Below are positions 1-12,599 of a DNA stretch of 64,000 nt, one piece after another. The notes under the pieces were generated by a model that was given only the letters and a program-made list of their open reading frames with translations, did not search any database and was not told the DNA's origin. Source of the stretch: Nothobranchius furzeri (taxonomy: Eukaryota > Chordata > Actinopteri > Cyprinodontiformes > Nothobranchiidae); NCBI RefSeq assembly GCF_043380555.1, contig NC_091758.1, forward strand, positions 14,845,247-14,909,246. The letters run 5' to 3'. Both the position numbers and the translations under genes were made by a program. Positions within the stretch are counted from its first letter, which is position 1, and every line of letters begins with the position of its first letter.

Positions 1-447
1 TTAGAATATCACCTTAGGTCAGGTTCATGCAGACTCTAAGGGATAGATAGTAACATACATGTAACAGTAAATGAAACCGTGCCTGACTGTTTAAAAGTCC
101 ATTTACAACTTAGTGTAGCATCCTGTATGTTGGGGTCAAACTTCAAGGATAAAGAGCTTCGTCAGTGTATACTTAGGCCCCGTTCATGCAGGCTCTAAGT
201 AACATTTAAATGGATGTCCAATAAAAGAAAGGCTCTTCATATGTTATGTTCTGTCTGCAAATATCAGAAAAATGTTCATGGTCACAACTTCTGACAAGCA
301 CATAACAAAATGTACAGACAGACTAAAAGATATGACGAGGACAGCTTTTCTCTAATCTCTATAAAAATGGATTAATTTTGTGAGCTTCTTGCGGACAGTT
401 TTGCCTTCTTTTATCCGGTCCGTCTCCTGCCATGCAATATGATTTAA
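1..447. other. 3' flank of the P-element remnant
   Basis: No coding sequence is seen. Two 28-bp direct copies with inverted ends (CTTAGG...TCTAAG) lie at 12-39 and 172-199. They could be subterminal repeats of the neighbouring P-like transposon, but no partner copy was found on its other side. Confidence 0.35.
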
Positions 448-2985
448 TCAAATTTTGCAGTACCACGCTGAAGGCATCTTTACAAGAACATGGACGTGAT
501 TACTTTCAGCACACATGTCAAACATGTGGCTGTGCAGCTGCGGAAAGAGATTTTTCTCTGAACAGTCAGTGACAACCTGGGCAACAATGGCTGCTGTAGT
601 TCCTCTTCCATGTGGAGCCTTTCCTTCATTGGCTTTAAGAATCCGATGGAAGCATCTTTCTGTTGCATGGCAAACTGCAGTGATGCCTTGTGATGGTTTC
701 AGTAATCCACCTCTGTCCTTCAAAGCCAACAGTGGATGCACCGATTCATCCGATGTCAATGCCTGTGAGCAAGGCATACATGTAATCTTCTGCTTCAACT
801 TTTTGACAATGAAACCAGTGATGTAAGAAATCGCTGCTTCCTTGTACTCAGAAAGGTTGTTGACATCTGGAAGATCACTGATGGAGTCATCGTCAAGTAC
901 AAGTGCCTCTACAGGCACCACATCCAACCTGCGTGCAATGTTCACAGTTGCTGGTGTAGAGTCAAGGATAGCTGTGTTGTCACGAAGAAGACAGTTACCT
1001 GTGCCCTTTTTAACCTGGTGCCTTACAAGAAGACGCTTGTATGCCCCTCTGAACTGCCTTACATTGGGGTTGTTGTTGTGACCACCACGTGCTCTGATTG
1101 CAGAGAACAGCTCCAAGTGGTCCTGACAGAGTTTGTAAGTCAGAAGATATCGACAAAGAGCAGCTGGATGCTCTACAAGGGCTTCGTAGATGCCGATCAC
1201 ACTTCTAAAGCAGGCAATGAAACCATAGATGGGTGTCCTTTTCTGTGTGGAATACACATGTACCACACTGTTGTCTTTCCCTATGATTTTGAGCCCTTTG
1301 AGGAGAGACTCTGTTTCTTTTAAAGTGACCATGACACGTTCTTTAGTTTTGGTGTGATGGGTGATTTGTGGCCTTTTCCAAGTGGATTGCGGCTATTTAG
1401 GACATCAAAAGCAGCATCTACTGTGTGCAGGAAATCAACTGTGGCTGCACATCCACTGAACTGTGGATACCTCAGTTGTTGCTCGCAGTACTCAAGAGCA
1501 GCAGCCACGCTGCTGCTAAAGATGTGGGCCGCAAAATGAACCTTCATTTTTTGATGTTGCCACTGAATGTGAGCCATTTTGAGTTTGTTGCCAAGACGCA
1601 AGCCTTCCCTCTCCTGAAGCTTGTGCAACTCCTCAATGTACTGCCAACGTATCAGCTGGCCATCTTCCCTAACAATAACTTTAACAGTTGCAAAGACATT
1701 GCGAAGAAGCTTGAGCATGTGACATGGGTCCAAGAGAACATGGATTTTCTGTGTGTGATCTGCTGGATGGACAAAGTATGATTTCATGTCCATTATCTCC
1801 AGATTGGCACCAAGCTCCCTGATCATGGCCATGTTTTGGGAGGGGCCATCACATGTCAAGGATACAACCCTAACTCCGATGTCATGAAGCCTACACAGAC
1901 TCTCTTGAATGAGGCTAGCTCTTTCTTTCCCATTCATGCTGTTGATAAGAAAGTAGGCAATCGGGAGCTTCCAAGACTCGTTAATGGCAACAACCATGAT
2001 GACCAGTGCTTGTGTCGCAACAACATTTTCAATCTCACCAGCTCCGATGTCAGCATAGCCATGAATCTGGTTCCCATCAAAGTCAGTTTGCTTATGAATA
2101 TACATTTCATCTAACATCATAGAGCAAACCGTTTCTTTTCCTCCCTTCTTCTCAAGAACATGACTTTTTAAAGCTGTAAATGAAGAAAGAGTAAAACCAG
2201 GATCTGCAGAGATACTGCTGTACCAGTTGCGAATGGTCTGTGGATGAGGCAAAGCCAAGTGAAAGTGTTCTCTAGCATAGTCATAAGCCTTAGGAGAGTA
2301 AAAATACAGTGTAGTTGCAAATTGCTTCAAGTTCTCAGAAAAAGATGATCTTGTCTTCTGATTCATTTTCTGAAACAACTCTTTTGGAACACCATCCAAA
2401 CCATCAAGAAGAGAGGCACATTCAGTTGATATTAAAAGTTTCTTCTGAAGAATTTTGGTGACACTTTTCAAAGAAGAAATTTTTGCCTTCAGTCTCCTTG
2501 TCTTCCGGGATTGCAATCTAAGCTTTTTCTGAACTACGCGTACCTTTTCATTTGCCGACAGAACGCTCCTTTTAAGAGTTTTGGGAATGGTCACTCAGGA
2601 TGCTGTTTGGCTGTAATGGCACAGCGTTAAACTGACCACATTCTGAGTCATTCTGGTGTTGAACACTGTGACCAAAATGAGCAGTATCACACTCAACTGC
2701 TTGCAGAGGAATGTCATCATGTGTTACATTTTGAGTAACAAAGACCTCTTGAGGTGACTCTTCACACATCAATATACTGCTCAGATCAACACCAACTTTT
2801 ATGGCACTGTCTACACCTGCATCTACATCTGCAACCTTCTCAAAACTTACCTTGTCATTCCTACTAACCTGTTCTTCCCTTCTTGGAAGAGGCTTTTGGA
2901 CCTTAAAGGACAAGAAGATTGTAGGTACAGATGTGTCCTTCAGGCAAACTCTCCCCTAAAAGCTCTTGTTATCCGAATCTGACGC
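448..2985 (-). pseudogene. P-element (THAP9-like) transposase, broken
   Basis: DNA transposase of the P superfamily, which would cut and paste its own element using an RNase-H-like core. Reading down the minus strand there is the end of a THAP zinc finger (VPTIF motif near 2940), then a low-complexity linker (2913-2572). Next come a basic coiled coil and the RNase-H core (2594-1320) with acidic-residue contexts MMLDEMYI and SLTCDGPSQNM. The C-terminal part (1332-448) holds the conserved stretch HLELFSAIRARGGHNNN with the third acidic residue. The reading frame changes at about 2575-2595 and again at 1320-1335, and the N-terminal THAP half is absent or lies in a separate exon, since a possible acceptor TTTTAG sits near 2963. 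The two frame breaks make this copy inactive as it stands. The superfamily is clear from the conserved blocks; the exact lineage is inference. Confidence 0.85.
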
Positions 2986-2989
2986 CCTG

Positions 2990-3998
2990 GTAGCCTTGGG
3001 AGGCTAGCAACAAACATGACAGATGCTGTGACATTTTCTTCCTTGCTGACCTTTTCGAAAAAATGAACGGGGTGACCTTCAAGCTCCAGGGAAATGGGGT
3101 GACCCTCGTCCACTCTAAAACAACCATCTGCAGTTTTCTTGTCAAGATGGACCTGTACAGAGACTGAAGGCCACCGGCAGTTTAACCACTTCCGTCATCT
3201 GGTCGCGGTATTATTCTAATATTCTATTATTATTCTATTGTATTATTAATTTCTGCCTTAAATGAAATCTTTTTGCTAGTCTTTGCATGTGCTTTCAGGT
3301 GTCAAGCAAGTTGATTGATGAGGAACTGCTGTGTTACACCGAGCACTTACGGATGATCAAAGCTGACATGGAGCTCCGCTTCAGAACCTTCAGAACCTGT
3401 AAGTTCCTGACTGGATTCTGGAGACTTTTCAGGTGGATGTATTTGAAAAGGAACCCATAATCCAGGAGCATCTCATTGACTGACAAAATGATGAGGAGGC
3501 ACAAGCTACATTTCGCACATCTGGCAGGCAAGTGATGTGGACCGTACATGGCCACCGTTTTCCTACATTGTGGGAAAAAGCCCAGCTTCTGCTCCTAGCT
3601 TTCCCACTTCTTATCTTGTTGAGCAGGGATTCAGCCAGGTACTGTACATGCAATCAAAATACCGAAACCGGCTAAGTCTGATAGCCTCAGGTGTACTCGG
3701 GCTCAAGTTAACATCTCTCAATCCATCCATAAAAACACTTGCAGCAACTCACCAGGGACAAGGGTCCCACTAATCTACCCACAGCGAGGATGACTCTGCT
3801 CTAAGCAATTTTTATGATACTTTTTATATGACATATTTGTATTAAACAGTTTCAAAGTCAAGGCTGAATTGTTTTGTTTTTTTATTATGATTTTTGTATA
3901 AAAAACTTTCCGTTTCTCTGCATGGGACACTGGTGGGCAGTAAGGGATTTCAGCATGACTTAGGGGGGTGTTCAGCTGAAACAGGTTGAGAAACCCTG
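2990..3998 (+). pseudogene. hAT transposase remnant (ZBED5/GTF2IRD2-like)
   Basis: A degraded hAT-superfamily transposase. Around 3038-3166 the translation LADLFEKMNGVTFKLQGNGV resembles the central region of ZBED5-type transposases. Near 3597-3773 the stretch SYLVEQGFSQV...YRNRLSL matches the C-terminal hAT dimerisation region, ending in a stop at 3773. The parts between are frameshifted. The right terminus is probably GGTTGAGAAACCCTG, ending at 3998, which fits hAT inverted repeats that begin CAGGGTTTCTCAACC. The left end was not found because the P-like element lies there. It is not a host gene. Confidence 0.7.
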
Positions 3999-4006
3999 CT
4001 CTAACA

Positions 4007-6654
4007 TAGAAACATTTGTGTTCTGCTGCTATAATCTGTATTTATGTTGCATAAATTAAAATTCTATTTAATTATGTTAAGTGTTAGCCTGGCCTGCCAG
4101 ACTCCTCCTCTGTTTAATTCTGCACAGAGAAAGGGTCTGGGAACTCTCCCATTCAAATAACCCCACTCCCTGAGAATTCTAACCGAGCCAATCAACGCTG
4201 AGTAGCGTACGAAAAAACACCATAATGCCAAGTCTCATAAACATGGTGACTGAAGTGGAGTTCGCTGCGGCTCCTTCTTCTGTTCTAAATGACTTGAACA
4301 TGTCTTTAAAACCACAACAAGTAGAAGCGCTAAAAGCATTTCTTCTAAAGAAACATGTTTGCACTGTCACTGATTGGCTCGGGTTTCTCTGGTTACGGTC
4401 TCCCTGGGGTCTCTGCGCTCTGGGGCAGCTCCTGGATCTCTGGGACCTGGAGCTCCTTCCATCTTCTACACATCTTTGGGGGGCAGATCTGTGGCCCCTC
4501 ACACTCTCTATTGGACGCTCCTATAGAGAAACCTTACATAACCAAGCGCGTGTACACACACAGGTGCTCACATGGTGCTCTCATGCAGTCTTAAGACTAT
4601 GGTGGGCACTTAATGCACTGTGATTTATTATCGTGTGATTGTTCAGTTAAACAATGTTGACTATATATTTCTTCATCAGGTTGACGCAGTGATAGCTTGC
4701 TCCTGATGTATTGTTGTGTGCCCCTTTTCTGCAGGTCTAGAAGCAGACTCTTGTTCATTATTGATTGTTTCATTTTGTGGACCCCCCCCCCCCCTTTTTT
4801 TTTTGTCTCTTCCTTTCTCTTTCACCTCTGACTCCGTGTCTGGTTGGAATTACAAAGCATTCAAAAACAATAACAATAAAGTTTTAAGTATCAGGCGTGA
4901 CATTAAAAGCAGACGCTTTGATGCTCCACCTGAGAGTAAATCTGTAAGGCTTGTCACCAGCATTCTGTCAGGTTTCACGGCTGAGCTGAAGCGTAGCGGA
5001 GATGGAATGTGGCATAACTGTGTGACTCAGACGCGGAGTGGCTAGCGTTGGGTTTGACAGAGCACGCAGCTTTGCTCTGGGAACAGCGACACAGCGCTCG
5101 GAAAGAGAATCGAGACTGAGTAGCAGTTCCTGGAGGATAAGGTTACTGGTAGTAACCAGCGTGGATAAGTCCTTGGGTTAGGTTTGAAGGCTGGTGAGCC
5201 TGAGAACTCGATTCAAAGTCTGGTAGGAACGATGACTGAGTAATGAATGAAATGCCGGGACTTCCGTAAATGGTGTCGGCGTGATGACGTCGGCAGGCCA
5301 CGTTGGTGGCGGGAATGTTGGGAAGTGGTGGCGAGAATGCTGGGAAATGGAGTTAGCTGGAGGAGTTCGTGACACATTCAGACATCAATTCTGTTTGCTT
5401 CACAGCCAGACAGGACCAGGGGGGAGGAATGATTACAGCAGAGATTTTTCAATCCTATAAAACTGAAATTTATTTTGCTTATAGAATTGTGATTATTTGT
5501 TTAAATATAAACTAGGAAAATGAAATGAAAAACCGTGGAGAAAAGCCCATTATCTTTTATTTAGGTAATTTTACTTTATGTTCGTTGTTGCTCTTTGGTG
5601 GAAAGCACATAGGTCCAATTTAGGGACAACTAAAAGTCTCAAAGACCAGAGTGGAACTGTTAGCTTCTCAGTGTTGTGAGGTCTTTATATGTGTGTTTAG
5701 AGTCATCTACTAACATTTTGCACCAAACAAACACCGGTACAATCACAGGATCATACCAGAACACACAATCCTAGAAAACTACAGAACATTATTTATGCAA
5801 CACTTAGAAATCAAAATGTTTCTGGTGCCATGTTGAGAGTGATGTGTAATTGTGAGGTTCTCTTTAGCGAGGCTGAGCTTTTGGGGAAATCATTAGAGCA
5901 CTCACTCAGGCATAAAACTGATGGTGTCAGATTAATGAAAATGAATTCATGCGTGAAATTGAGTGTAAAGGGAAATCTCACTGTAACACACAGTCAAGTG
6001 GAAAAGGTCTAGCAGGTCTGATACTAATTATTCTATTCAGTCAGTGTGCAGAACCATTAAACCATCCAAATACTCTCAGGTGTGATGACCATGACTCATC
6101 CAGGATGACTTGAAAACCAGAAGACACCGAGAAACAAACCCAATGACTGTAGGTTACCATAGCAACACAAGCTGAGGTGATGGAACACATGTACCGTCAA
6201 GAAAAGAGTGAAATGCTGACATAGTTAAACACCACAAATGCTCAGCAGGTAAATCAATAAATGAGTCTGCAGCAGAGAGAGGCTGAGATAGAGGAGTTGT
6301 TGCTGACTTGAAGCTTTAAGGATGCATAAATGTCTATAAGAACAAATCTGCAGCGTGATAATTATAGCTAAAACATGACACTTCTAGCGTCATGACCAAC
6401 TCTTTCTGTGCATTATTTCTAGCTTACATCAGTCTAAAGACAGTGAATCAGGGTCAAAATACAACATCTCCATGAAAACACATGCATCAGGAACCTATAT
6501 TAGCTTAGAAATGGCTTAAAAATGTGTTTAGGTTTGCACATTTAAACAGATGCATCAGTTCTAATAGTTAGGTTGAATACTTTAGAAACTGTGCAGATAG
6601 ATTTATAAATGCCTAATTGTTTTGATTCTTGTTTGTAGATGTTCCCTACACACG
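4007..6654. other. Intergenic DNA, no gene recognised
   Basis: Only short chance reading frames are present. A homopolymer tract of C then T lies at 4779-4804. The segment from about 4085 (GCCTGGCCTGCCAGACTCC) has the look of a DNA-transposon end, but no matching inverted partner was found. Nothing else is supportable. Confidence 0.5.
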
Positions 6655-6946
6655 TAAAAGCACAGAGCACTAAATTAAGAAGGTTGCAGGTTTGAGCCCT
6701 GCTCAGTCTGTCACTGTCGTTGTGTCCTTGGGCAAGACACTTAACCCCTCTTACCTTCTGGTGGTGGTCGGAGGGACCGGTGGCATACGGCAGACTCGCC
6801 TCTGTCGGTGCGGCCCAGGGCAGCTGTGGCTACAATGCAGCTCATCCCCACCAGGGTTTGAATGGGTGAATGACTGGTTGTGTTGTAAAGCACCTTGGGG
6901 GGTCCCAGTACTCCAGAAGGCGCTTTAGGACATTTACCATTTAACC
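6655..6946 (+). mobile_element. tRNA-derived SINE, copy 1
   Basis: The same family as the copies at 8857-9172 and 17609-17956, here in plus orientation. The head is truncated: only the box-B region GGTTTGAGCCC survives near 6692. The body (TGTCCTTGGGCAAGACACTTAA, split here as a recognisable core) and the tail ending ATTTACCATTT are intact. It is non-coding; such elements are moved by a partner LINE. Confidence 0.75.
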
Positions 6947-7127
6947 TTTGACCCTGACATGAACACTCAGACTTATGAATACCTACACTTGTTGCTAGCT
7001 GTGTTCAGGAAAACCAGGCAACAAAAGAACACGATCACAGCCCCTTGTCATCATAAAGACTATGAGGATAGCTTTAATGTAAAACTAAGTTGGTGTTAAA
7101 ATATTCTGAGGTTCTGAACTCAGCTTT

Positions 7128-7745
7128 GTGGGGCCACACTTTCCATCCACACTTCCTTCATTACTTTGTGGTACGCCATGGTGTGTTGTGCCTTCTGCAG
7201 AAAAGGTGATTGGCTGTAGCCTTCCATCGATTCATGATCTGTACATCCCCAGGTCCCTGATGCGTGCAGGTCACCCTCTCATCCTGGTCATGGACTGTTT
7301 AATCCACTCTCTTCAGGATGGAGGTTCAGGTCCATTCAAACCAGGACCTTGTCACCACAATAACAGCTTCTTGATTCATCTTGGTAATCTGAAAAGCTCT
7401 TTTCAGATTCCTGTTAATTGTCTCATGTTGGCAGACCACAGAAAACTATCCCCCAGTTGGCTGCTGAAAGGATGAGGAACCCTGCAAGGAACATTGTAGC
7501 AGACAGCAGTCATCTTGTCTTCTGTCAGTTTGAACCCTTGAGTTAGGGAAGGCATTTTAGGGTGCCTCTTGCAACCAAACATTTATATCGCTTGTGCTGT
7601 ATTGATCCTTAACCAAGGTAAATGGTGAGACCAACTAGAGTACATAGTGTCATGAATGGGTTTTTTTTAGTTCTTGAGAGCCAAACGGACATTTCCACCA
7701 TGGTGGACAATAAAGTTTATTCTATTCTATTCTGTTCTATTCTAT
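7128..7745 (+). mobile_element. LINE 3' fragment (reverse-transcriptase ORF end plus tail)
   Basis: The translation around 7205-7345 resembles the C-terminal end of a fish non-LTR retrotransposon ORF2 (LPSIHDLYIPRSLMRAGHP, then SLQDGGSGPFKPGPCHHNNS). It is followed by a UTR and the tail ACAATAAAGTTTATTCTATTC repeated in 5-bp steps (ATTCT)n at 7709-7745. It is 5'-truncated and carries several stops. The clade is likely Rex1/Babar or a related jockey-group LINE, which is uncertain. Confidence 0.65.
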
Positions 7746-8002
7746 TGAAGCAGATGAGAGGTCTGACCAAGTTTAAGAAAATGTCACTTTTTTCACAAGA
7801 TTTTGAAAATAGTTTAGAATCCATTTGACCGTTGTCCATTGTGGGGACGTTCTTCTGGTCCACACAGTGCTAAGCACCCTCAGACTTGGTTTTAGAGGTT
7901 TGGTGGGAAGTAACTTTTAGTTTATGTTAGTTTAGGTTAGGAATAGAACCCCACTGGTTAAGGTTACGATTAGGGTATGGGTTAGGGTTAGCATATAAAT
8001 TC

Positions 8003-8153
<151 letters not shown>

Positions 8154-8856
8154 TGAGGCTGACAGCAGGAATGTGTCAGTAAAGTGATGAATGAAGTCGA
8201 GGCTACAGAGCCCTGTGGATGAGCTTCATCGTGGGGCTCACTTGCCTTGCAGCAAACTCAGACGCCTTCGTGAGACTGGTGTTATGTTGCAGCTTTAATG
8301 AGGAGGACCGTTTCCTGGATGGCTCATTCCCTGAAGAAGCAGACCAAGTTTAAGTAACTTTTGTTTTTCACACAGCAAAATGAAATGGCAAGTATGTCTG
8401 GTGATCCCAATCCTAAACCCAACATTTTTGTTCCAGCTGATTGGTCACCACCATCAAGAGGAAGGTTTATGTTTATACCTGTGTAACAATTTGTAAGCGC
8501 TTACTTTAAATAAATACTCAATAGAATATAAAGCTGTTCAATAAAATGTAATATTCCATGAAAATATGGATTATTGAGTCTTTAATATTTGATTGATGAT
8601 GAAACTGGGTATGTTCGGTGTGCCAGGAAAACAATACTTTATAATCATTTGACACAGAGACAAAAATATAGTTTATAAAAATCTATTGATGACTATATTT
8701 CTCTTATCAATGACGATGAAAAGCAACTGAATATAAATGGTGATTCGAAGTGATGTTAAATGAGACAATGAATGAACTCTGTTGAACCTGGTATAATTTA
8801 AGAGTTGTTCTAGTGGCTCAGAAAGGTGTGATGTCTGGGGGTTTATTAAAGAAATG
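8154..8856. other. Intergenic, nothing recognised
   Basis: AT-rich sequence with no coding potential, structured RNA or transposon signature that I can support. Confidence 0.5.
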
Positions 8857-9172
8857 GTAAATGGTAAATGGCCTGTATTTGACATAGCACCTTCTAGAGT
8901 CCTGGAACCCCTCAAGGCACTTTACAACACAATCAGTCATTCACCCATTCACACACACACATTAACACACTGGTGGGGATGAACTACGATGTAGCCACAG
9001 CTGCCCTGGGGCTCACTGACAGAGGCGAGGCTGCTGAGCACTGGCGCCACCGGCCCCTCCGACCACCACCAGCAGGCAAGGTGGGTTAAGTGTCTTGCCC
9101 AAGGACACAACGACAGCACCTGCAACCTGCAACGGGACGAGCACTTAACTCCTGTGCCACCGTTGCCCACAA
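8857..9172 (-). mobile_element. tRNA-derived SINE, copy 2
   Basis: Minus-strand copy. The tail is ACCATTTACCATTT at 8857-8871, and the head near 9150-9172 gives GTGGCACAGGAGTTAAGTGC (box A). The box-B area is partly deleted compared with copy 3. Confidence 0.8.
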
Positions 9173-10129
9173 AAGAAATGTGGCTGTCTGTTGGATATAA
9201 TTTAACATGTTGTCAACACTGACGCCATTGATCAATCTATGCACCAGGATAGAGGACATTCTTGGAGATCCGGCCTGCAAGCAAAGCGTAAACTTCTGAG
9301 GTATCTGAAGGTCGTAGGGGCACCCTCAGTGGACGAACAACTGCCCAGGTGGCTTCTGGTGGATGGTTTCATGTCTGATGAGTTGGTGGTGGATTGAGCC
9401 AATAATAAATGTTTATTCAAAAAGGGCGGTTCCTAAAGCACCTAAAATTATCCCACTGAGAAATTCGGTTTGATTCAACAGGATGGCCATTTATCATGAG
9501 CTGGGAGCTCTGCTGAACTCGGAGCTATGGCGGAACTGGGGAAAACAGGAAGTGAGTTCACTTTTAAGAAATGTTCGTTTATAAACTTTTACCAACCAGA
9601 TCCGGGAAATTTGTATAGGCATTTACCAAAACCCTCAGGCGTCACACATTCCTCAGGCACTCAGAAGAGGCCTATGGTTAAAATCTGACGTTAGCCTAGA
9701 TCTGGACAAGTGGGGGAGTAGAGGGAGGTGGAGTGTACAGTCGGTAAAGACGGCTCTCCCTTGCCCTGCCTCCAACATGCCTCCATCTAAAAGGCTAGGT
9801 TATCCAGAGTTTCCCTGTAGTTATGCTGCTATAGGCTTAGACTGCTGGAGGATACACTGACCTCTTTCCATACTCGACTACTTTCTTCTACAATCTGCTC
9901 TTTAACTGTATTATTTCCTGCTATTTCAGCTGTTAACTTTATTTTCTCTCTAAGTGTTTTTCTCCCAGAAGAAGCTACAATGATGTTCTGCTGAGCTGTG
10001 GTGGCCTCATGGAGGGGCCCATCGTCTAGCACACTGCTGCTAACCACTTAAACATTCTCCCTCTCTGATAATAACACTTTATATCTTTTACATCAAACCA
10101 AAAATGAAGGAATAATAAAATACAGCCAT
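9173..10129. other. Intergenic, nothing recognised
   Basis: No gene and no recognisable transposon ends. Pyrimidine-rich sequence lies around 9840-10050. Confidence 0.45.
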
Positions 10130-10292
10130 TTAGCAATGATGTTACTAAGCTAGACCTATGAGACACAGCAGTTCCATTAGGATTTTTACCAAACATTAAG
10201 TAATTTATTTAAACAGCTCTTAACTGAATTGCTCTAAATACTCACCACTATTCGTCAGTGATGTTACTAAACTTGATAAATGAGACAGTTTT
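10130..10292 (-). repeat. Two inverted copies of the 150-bp dispersed repeat
   Basis: GATGTTACTAAGCTAGACC at 10138 and GATGTTACTAAACTTGATAAA at 10260 are reverse-complement relatives of the unit repeated at 15395-15900 (GTGTCTCATTGGTCTAGCTT). The spacing of about 120 bp is similar but shorter. Confidence 0.65.
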
Positions 10293-11639
10293 TTCCCGTC
10301 TGGTCAGGTGCTCAGCAACGCAGCTTTGGGCCGTTGCAACTCAAATCTTTGACCTCAACCAAACCTCTCCTCCTAGGAGGTGCTATGCTCTTCTTCCTCC
10401 TGTCCTGGAGTGGGGATCTAGTTGAGGGTAACATTTCTCAATCAGAACGTCCCTCTTCACCACCTGGCTTGATGTCAAGCCGTAGTCTATCACATTTGTA
10501 CGTAGTCCATTTAATTTCAACTGGCCTCAGGTTTCAGGTGAACCTTTTCATCAGTAAGTGACAAGGCCAAACTCTCTCGATCGGGTCATGTGCCATGATG
10601 GGGTTCACGTTTTAGTATTTCACAAAGACAAACATCACTGCCACCAAGGCTAGAATATTGAGCAAGGTGAGTTTGGGGTCCATGCAGTTCTTGAGTAGCA
10701 TCTGGCCTCGTGTAGATTTTTTTTTTATCTTCAAGGGCGAGGTCCATGGTTTTGGTTTGTCCTTATTTCCAGCTGAAATGGCGACTTTGTACTTCCTTTA
10801 TGTCCTTCTCAAGAAGCGAGGGCCTGACTCAACTTTTGACTCAACTGTTGGGAGAGAGAGAGAGAACAATTTGCCTGAAGATGGAGGTTTAAGATGTCCC
10901 CGCCCAGAATGTATGACCTCACCCAAGATGCCGATGAAGGGATTTACAGCTATTATTACATAAGGAGAAGTGGGACCAGCTTCAGCTTTTCATCCTTTGA
11001 CACTGTCAGAACTGAGTTCTGTTGAACCTGGTAGAGCACGAAAAGACTCAAAGAACAAATAGCGTTCTCACCTGTAATAAATGGAGGAAAATGGAGAAAA
11101 CCACGCAAAGAAAAGAGAAAGACAGAGAGATGTATTCTTGTGAGTGAGCCAAATAGCCGAGGGAGTTCTGTTGAATCCTGTTTATTGTTACAGAAAAAAC
11201 TTTTTCTTTTCCAGTCATACAAAACCAAAATTTTAGTGCTGCTAAATCAACAAATTTTGATGTGAAGCATGCTATGTGTTGTAGCTAAGCAAACCAAACA
11301 TGCTTTTGGCCGCTGTGATGTGAAGCTTTGTGTATTGTTGTGAATCAATCCAAAGCAATGCAACTGCTAAAACGTAACAGATTTGGTGTTGTGTTATAAC
11401 AAAGCAAACCCAAAATGTGTGTCTCCTCTATACTTGTTTGTCTGTGTGTTAAAAGTCAGAGCCCACAAAAGTGAGAATCCCTGGGGTGTTGCCACAAGGT
11501 TATTTATCATTAACAGATGGTGCAAGGTTTCACTCAGTGTTGTAAATAGTGATGTGACATTCACAAACGAATGAAATCTTTTTAACAGGTTTTCAAAGTG
11601 AACGATGAGAGCCGAGTCCCTGTAAAGAGCCGTTCGTCT
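10293..11639. other. Intergenic, nothing recognised
   Basis: Only short chance frames. An AG-rich run (GAGAGAGAGAGAG) lies at about 10853-10865. Confidence 0.45.
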
Positions 11640-12560
11640 TGTCTTGTGGTAACTAACCACCCCGGAAGTCAGCAAAATGCACCCGCTCAACCCCAACCAC
11701 CCGCTGTGATGGACATCGGCGAAACACAACTGGCTCCTCTCGATATAGAGGAGATCTAATCCGAGCCCCTCCTGGATGAGCGATCTTCTCACCTTATCTC
11801 TAAGGGAGAGCCCAGACACCTTGTGGAGAAAACTAATTTTAGCCACTTGTATCTGTGATCTCATTCTGTCTATCGCTACCCAGAGCTTGTGACCATAGCT
11901 CGTCTCGTCTCGTCTTCCTCCGCCTATCCGGGTCCGGTTCACGGGGAAAGCATCCCAACTAGGGAGTTCCAGACCGTCCTCCCCCGGCCACCTCCACCAG
12001 CTCCTGCGGCAGGACCCCAAAGCGTTTCTGAGCCAGTTCAGAGATGTACTTACTCCAATGTGTCCTGGGTCAACCAGAGGGCCTCCTGTTGGCAGGACAT
12101 GCCTGAAACACTTCCCTGGGGAGGCATCCAGGAGGCATCCTAACAAGATGCCCAAACCACCTCAACTCAAAGCTCATGATCATAGATGAGGACTGGACGG
12201 TAGATCGACTGGTAAATCAAGAGCCTGGCTTCCTGGCTCAGCTCCTTCTTCACCACAACAGACCGATTCAGCGTCCGCATCACTGCAGACGCTGCCCCAA
12301 TCTGCCTGTCGATCTCCCGCTCCCTTCTTCCCTCACTCATGAACAAGACCCCAAGATACTTGAACTCCTCCTTTTGAGGTAGAACCTTTCTCCCGACCCA
12401 GTTGGTAAGCCGCTCTTTTCCTGTCGAGAACCATGGTCTCAGACTTGGAGGTGCTGATCCTCATCCCAGCCGCTTCACACTCTGCTGCGAACCTACCCAG
12501 CAAGAGCTTCTTCTTGAACCACCACCTTATCGTGATGGAGTTTGAGTGCCCCAAGGATCC
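11640..12560 (-). mobile_element. RTE/Rex3-like LINE fragments, minus strand
   Basis: Non-LTR retrotransposon ORF2 pieces. At 12480-12330 the translation FAAECEAAGMRISTSKSETM marks the region after the RT catalytic core. At 12155-11930 PGKCFRHVLPTGGPLVDPG marks the 3' end. At 11905-11690 the order goes back to SYGHKLWVAIDRMRSQIQVA and GLSLRDKVR. The last block belongs upstream of the second in a normal element, so at least two truncated copies are joined. Stops and frameshifts make it inactive. Confidence 0.8.
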
Positions 12561-12599
12561 TAGTAGCTATGTTGTCTGTGGCACTTTGTGCCCTTGATA

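Noticed and set aside
15..26. AGGTCAGGTTCA as a retinoic acid response element.
   Set aside because: The half-sites are directly adjacent with no standard spacing, and they lie in a transposon 35 kb from hoxb1a.
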